A DNA stretch of 64,000 nt from assembly GCF_011305415.1 (NCBI RefSeq), contig NZ_JAANOQ010000003.1, positions 248,001 to 312,000 on the forward strand, written 5' to 3'. Positions 60,862 through 64,000 of the stretch are shown one piece after another; the first letter of the stretch is position 1, and the number at the start of each line of letters is the position of its first letter. Made by a program: the position numbers and the translations under genes. The notes under the pieces were generated by a model. That model was given only the letters and a program-made list of their open reading frames with translations, did not search any database and was not told the origin of the DNA. Source of the stretch: Flavobacterium bernardetii. Lineage in GTDB: Bacteria; Bacteroidota; Bacteroidia; Flavobacteriales; Flavobacteriaceae.

Positions 60862-63800
60862 ATGAAAAAAATTACTTTATGGTTATTTGCCTTATTCACA
60901 TGTTGGCAAATGTCTGCCCAAACCGGGACTGTGGTTGTTGGAGTTGATGATGGAACTCCAAATGCATCTTGGGAAGACCCTTCGCCTTTGCAAGACAATT
61001 ACAAAACACAAAGAATTCAAATTTTGTACACTGCGGCTGAAATGACAGGTGCTGGTTTAGTTGCTGGTCCTATTACAGAAATTGGATGGGTTGCGACAGC
61101 TTTGAATACAAGTACATTACAAGAAAATTACAAAATTTCAATGATGAGTACTGCATCTACAGTTTTAACTGGAACTTTTGTTTCTGGTGCAACTGTAGTT
61201 TATGGTCCAGCTGATTTCACTCCATCAGCAACTGGAAATGTTATGTTTACATTAACCACACCTTTTGTATGGGATGGAACTTCAAACGTTATTATTGAGC
61301 TTTGTGCTGGTTTAGCTTCAGGAGCTTGGACATCAAATGTTAGTTGTGCAAATTCAACAACGTCAGATGTAAAAACAGTTTATTACAGAAATGATTCTGC
61401 AGTAGCTCCATGTACACAAGCTACTGGTACAACTACTACAACTAGACCTATATTAGTTGCTGTTGGTAATGTTGCTAGTTGTTTAGCTCCATTAAATTTA
61501 GTCTCTGCAAATATTACAGCATATACTGCTGATGTTTCTTGGGATGCATCATCTTCAGCATCTGCAGTTGGTTATCAATATGTAGTTTCAACTTCAAATA
61601 TTGCTCCTGCGGGATCAGGAACTCCAACATCTAATCTTTATGCAAGTGTTTCAAGTTTATTACCACAAACTGTATACTATTTATTTGTAAAAACAGATTG
61701 TGGAGGTACATTTAGTGGTTGGAATGGACCAGTTTCATTTACAACAGCTTGTGCGCCAATCACTACTTTACCACACTTAGAAAATTTTAATACTTTCTTA
61801 CCAAATCAATGTTGGTCTCAAGGAGACGGTGGAGATTTAACTGCTGGTCCAGCAACTTTTGGACCAAATGGATGGCAAGTAGATGGTTTAGGAAATGTTG
61901 GTACAACAGGAGCCTTTAAATATAATGTTTTTGTTGCTTCTGCGAATGATTGGGTTATTTCTCCTCAATTTACAATTCCTGCAACTGGATATGAATTAAA
62001 ATTTGATGCAGCAGCAGTTCAATACGGTGGTACAAACGCGCCAACAACTCCATGGGAATCAGATGATTCAATTGAAGTTTTAGTTTCTTCTACAGGAACT
62101 ACTAACTGGACATTATTACACGCTTATACTGATGCAAATCAACCTGGAAATACTGCTATTTCTTTAGCAATTGATTTAGATGCTTATGCTTCACAAACTG
62201 TAAGATTTGCTTATAGAGCTGTTGAAGGAACTGCAGATGGGGCAGCTGATATTGATTTCTCTATTGATAATTTCCAAGTACGTTTATCACCAATTTGCCC
62301 TGATCAAACTGGATTAGTGGTTTCAAATATTACATCTTCTGGAGCTGATACTTCATGGGATGATATGGCAGCAGGTGGATCAATTGGTTATGAATATGCA
62401 GTTACAACATCAGCTACACCTCCAGTATCTGGTACTCCAACTACAGCTCTTTTTTACATAGCTTCTGGTTTATCATCTCAAACTGTTTATTATTTACACG
62501 TGAGATCTACATGTGCTGGTAGTACTTTTGGAAATTGGACATCAAAAATGTTTACTACTGCCTGTGCACCAGTTACTGGTTTTAATGAAAATTTTGATTC
62601 AGTTACTACACCAATTTTAGCTAATTGTTGGAGTAAAATTATTTCAGGTGCAACAGTATCTACTTTTGCAAGTGTTGGTACAGTAAATTTTGTAAGTGCA
62701 TCTGCACCTAATAGTGTTGATATGTATAACTCTAGTTCTGCAGCAACAGATAATATTATGTTGGTTTCTCCAATGTTAACAAATTTAAGTGCAGGTACAC
62801 ATCGTTTAAAATTCAATGCTAGAAATAATTCAGCTACACAAGATTTAGAAATTGGAGTTTTAACAGATCCAACTGATGCAAGTACTTTTACATTGGTTCA
62901 AGCTGTTGATATTACAACTACATTTCAAAGTTATACAGTTAATTTTGATACTTTTACTGGTCCAGGATCAGTTATTGCATTTAGAAGATTATCTACATCA
63001 ACATATACAAATGTTTATGTAGATGATGTTGTTTGGGAATTAATGCCAACTTGTCCTGATCAAACAGGATTAGTAGTTTCAAATATTACTTCTTCGGGAG
63101 CTGATACTTCATGGGATACAATTGCTGCTGGCGTAGAATATGCTATTACAACTTCAGCAACACCACCAGCATCAGGAACACCTACAACAGCTACTTTTTA
63201 CATAGCTTCAGGTTTAACACCTCAAACAGTTTATTATTTACATGTAAGAACTGATTGTGGCGCAGGAAGTTTTGGTGTTTGGGTATCAATTCCATTTACT
63301 ACGCAATGTGCGCCTATTACTACTTTACCTTGGGTTGAAAATTTTGATGCTGTAACAGTACCAGCTTTTCCATCTTGTTGGTCTGAAGAAAATGGTGATT
63401 GGCAAACTTCAAATGCAACTACATATAATACACCACGTTCAGGTGCAAATTACTTGAGAGATGCATATGGAGCAACAAATGAATTTATGTGGACTCCAGC
63501 TTTTAATTTAGTAGCGGGTACATCTTACGACTTTTCATCTTGGATTCAAGGTGATGGAGATACAACTTGGACTGTTGATTTTTATGTAAATAATGCTCAA
63601 AATTCAACAGGTGCAACTCAATTAGGACCTCAATATGTTGTTCCTGGTACAGGTACAATAGAATTACAGCCTTATGCACAAGCTACTAGAACATTTGTTC
63701 CAGTAACTTCAGGAACTTATTATTTCGCATATCGAGTAAATGAACCAACTTTTGGTCCATGGTATGTTGCTATTGATGATGTTGAATTAAAATTATCACC

Positions 63801-64000
63801 ATCAACACTTCCAGTTTGTGCTACTAATTTAGTAGCTACACCAAATGCATGTGGAAATTTTTCTAATAATTTAACTTGGAATGTTGAACCAGCAGCTACA
63901 GGATACTATATTACTATCGGAACGACTTCAGGTGGAACAGATGTTGCTAATGCAGTTAACGTTAGTTCGAATTCATATTCATTTTCAGGTACAATAGGAA
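60862..64000 (+). CDS. Second giant FN3/MAM-like repeat protein, partial (3' end outside window)
   Basis: Open from ATG 60862 to the window end with no stop (1046 codons seen). The signal peptide (MKKITLWLFALFTCWQMSAQ) differs from the upstream protein in one residue. Order seen: the same N-terminal beta domain (GVDDGTPNASWEDPSPLQDN ... PFVWDGTSNVIIELCAG), FN3-like (APLNLVSANITAYTADVSWD), MAM-like (LPHLENFNTFLPNQCW), FN3-like (CPDQTGLVVSNITSSGADTS), a different MAM-like module (ENFDSVTTPILANCWSK ... HRLKFNARNNSATQD), FN3-like again, MAM-like (LPWVENFDAVTVPAFPSCW) and the start of a CATNLVATPNACGNFSNN FN3 unit. A sorting domain is expected beyond the window. Module order differs from the first copy, so shuffling as well as duplication took place. 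Confidence 0.92.
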   Translation, partial: MKKITLWLFALFTCWQMSAQTGTVVVGVDDGTPNASWEDPSPLQDNYKTQRIQILYTAAEMTGAGLVAGPITEIGWVATALNTSTLQENYKISMMSTASTVLTGTFVSGATVVYGPADFTPSATGNVMFTLTTPFVWDGTSNVIIELCAGLASGAWTSNVSCANSTTSDVKTVYYRNDSAVAPCTQATGTTTTTRPILVAVGNVASCLAPLNLVSANITAYTADVSWDASSSASAVGYQYVVSTSNIAPAGSGTPTSNLYASVSSLLPQTVYYLFVKTDCGGTFSGWNGPVSFTTACAPITTLPHLENFNTFLPNQCWSQGDGGDLTAGPATFGPNGWQVDGLGNVGTTGAFKYNVFVASANDWVISPQFTIPATGYELKFDAAAVQYGGTNAPTTPWESDDSIEVLVSSTGTTNWTLLHAYTDANQPGNTAISLAIDLDAYASQTVRFAYRAVEGTADGAADIDFSIDNFQVRLSPICPDQTGLVVSNITSSGADTSWDDMAAGGSIGYEYAVTTSATPPVSGTPTTALFYIASGLSSQTVYYLHVRSTCAGSTFGNWTSKMFTTACAPVTGFNENFDSVTTPILANCWSKIISGATVSTFASVGTVNFVSASAPNSVDMYNSSSAATDNIMLVSPMLTNLSAGTHRLKFNARNNSATQDLEIGVLTDPTDASTFTLVQAVDITTTFQSYTVNFDTFTGPGSVIAFRRLSTSTYTNVYVDDVVWELMPTCPDQTGLVVSNITSSGADTSWDTIAAGVEYAITTSATPPASGTPTTATFYIASGLTPQTVYYLHVRTDCGAGSFGVWVSIPFTTQCAPITTLPWVENFDAVTVPAFPSCWSEENGDWQTSNATTYNTPRSGANYLRDAYGATNEFMWTPAFNLVAGTSYDFSSWIQGDGDTTWTVDFYVNNAQNSTGATQLGPQYVVPGTGTIELQPYAQATRTFVPVTSGTYYFAYRVNEPTFGPWYVAIDDVELKLSPSTLPVCATNLVATPNACGNFSNNLTWNVEPAATGYYITIGTTSGGTDVANAVNVSSNSYSFSGTIG

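Overview
The window is chromosomal DNA from a Bacteroidota bacterium, almost certainly a member of the Flavobacteriaceae (Flavobacterium-like). The evidence is the strong AT bias, the promoter boxes of the Bacteroidota type (TAnnTTTG, three of them with a TTG 19-20 bases upstream), secreted proteins with MKK...AQ signal peptides, C-terminal type IX secretion (T9SS) sorting domains, Bacteroidota-style lipoproteins, the two-domain YidC, and the dapA-bamD-rpoZ-coaBC-DUF4835-recN gene order. I see no tRNA, rRNA, CRISPR array, prophage or intact insertion sequence.

Layout. 1-4020: 3' half of yidC, proC, a YwqK/MORN-like secreted protein and mnmA. 4057-8605: a T9SS-exported subtilisin, a nitronate monooxygenase-like flavoprotein, a small secreted protein and pabB (TTG start). 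8606-14113: a four-helix-bundle (23S intervening-sequence protein) gene bracketed by satellite-like repeats, then tilS, dsbD and comM. 14130-23419: mostly accessory envelope genes: Pr6Pr and HPP membrane proteins, a run of three lipoproteins (two with META domains), LpxR-like lipid A deacylase, MpaB-like oxygenase, a lipocalin-like lipoprotein, a DUF2059 protein, a nucleoid-associated protein, a pRiA4b ORF-3-like protein and a secreted YciI protein. 23550-32986: TonB-dependent receptor, trxB, DoxX, DUF3298-like lipoprotein, DinB-like, Spx/ArsC-like, EamA transporter, yicC, gmk, nadD. 33019-35971: a LysR regulator divergent from a DJ-1/Hsp31-like lipoprotein and a YqhD-like alcohol dehydrogenase, a probable reactive-aldehyde defence unit. 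36132-47258: unknown lipoprotein, gpsA, LprI-like, priA, an orphan LytTR response regulator, the rpsF-rpsR-rplI operon, a DUF6495-like protein, ligA and two coupled membrane proteins. 47245-56634: a two-gene (split) 5'-nucleotidase, DUF6913-like, dapA, bamD, rpoZ, coaBC, DUF4835, recN, fabV. 56802-64000: two tandem paralogous giant secreted proteins built of FN3-like and MAM/cleaved-adhesin-like modules; the second runs off the window.

The most unusual content is noncoding. Many gaps carry short dispersed repeats of several families: A-rich 'GAGCCAAGTAAAAAG' and 'AAAAGGCATAAG' satellites that sit just behind stop codons (a related tract lies inside pabB), long inverted repeats (a perfect 29-bp pair at 31087-31158), a 103-bp element at 5677-5779 whose core recurs inverted at 21086-21121, and other imperfect palindromes. 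The four-helix-bundle gene between pabB and tilS is flanked by related satellites in opposite orientation, which makes it the best candidate for an undescribed small mobile or repeat-associated cassette.
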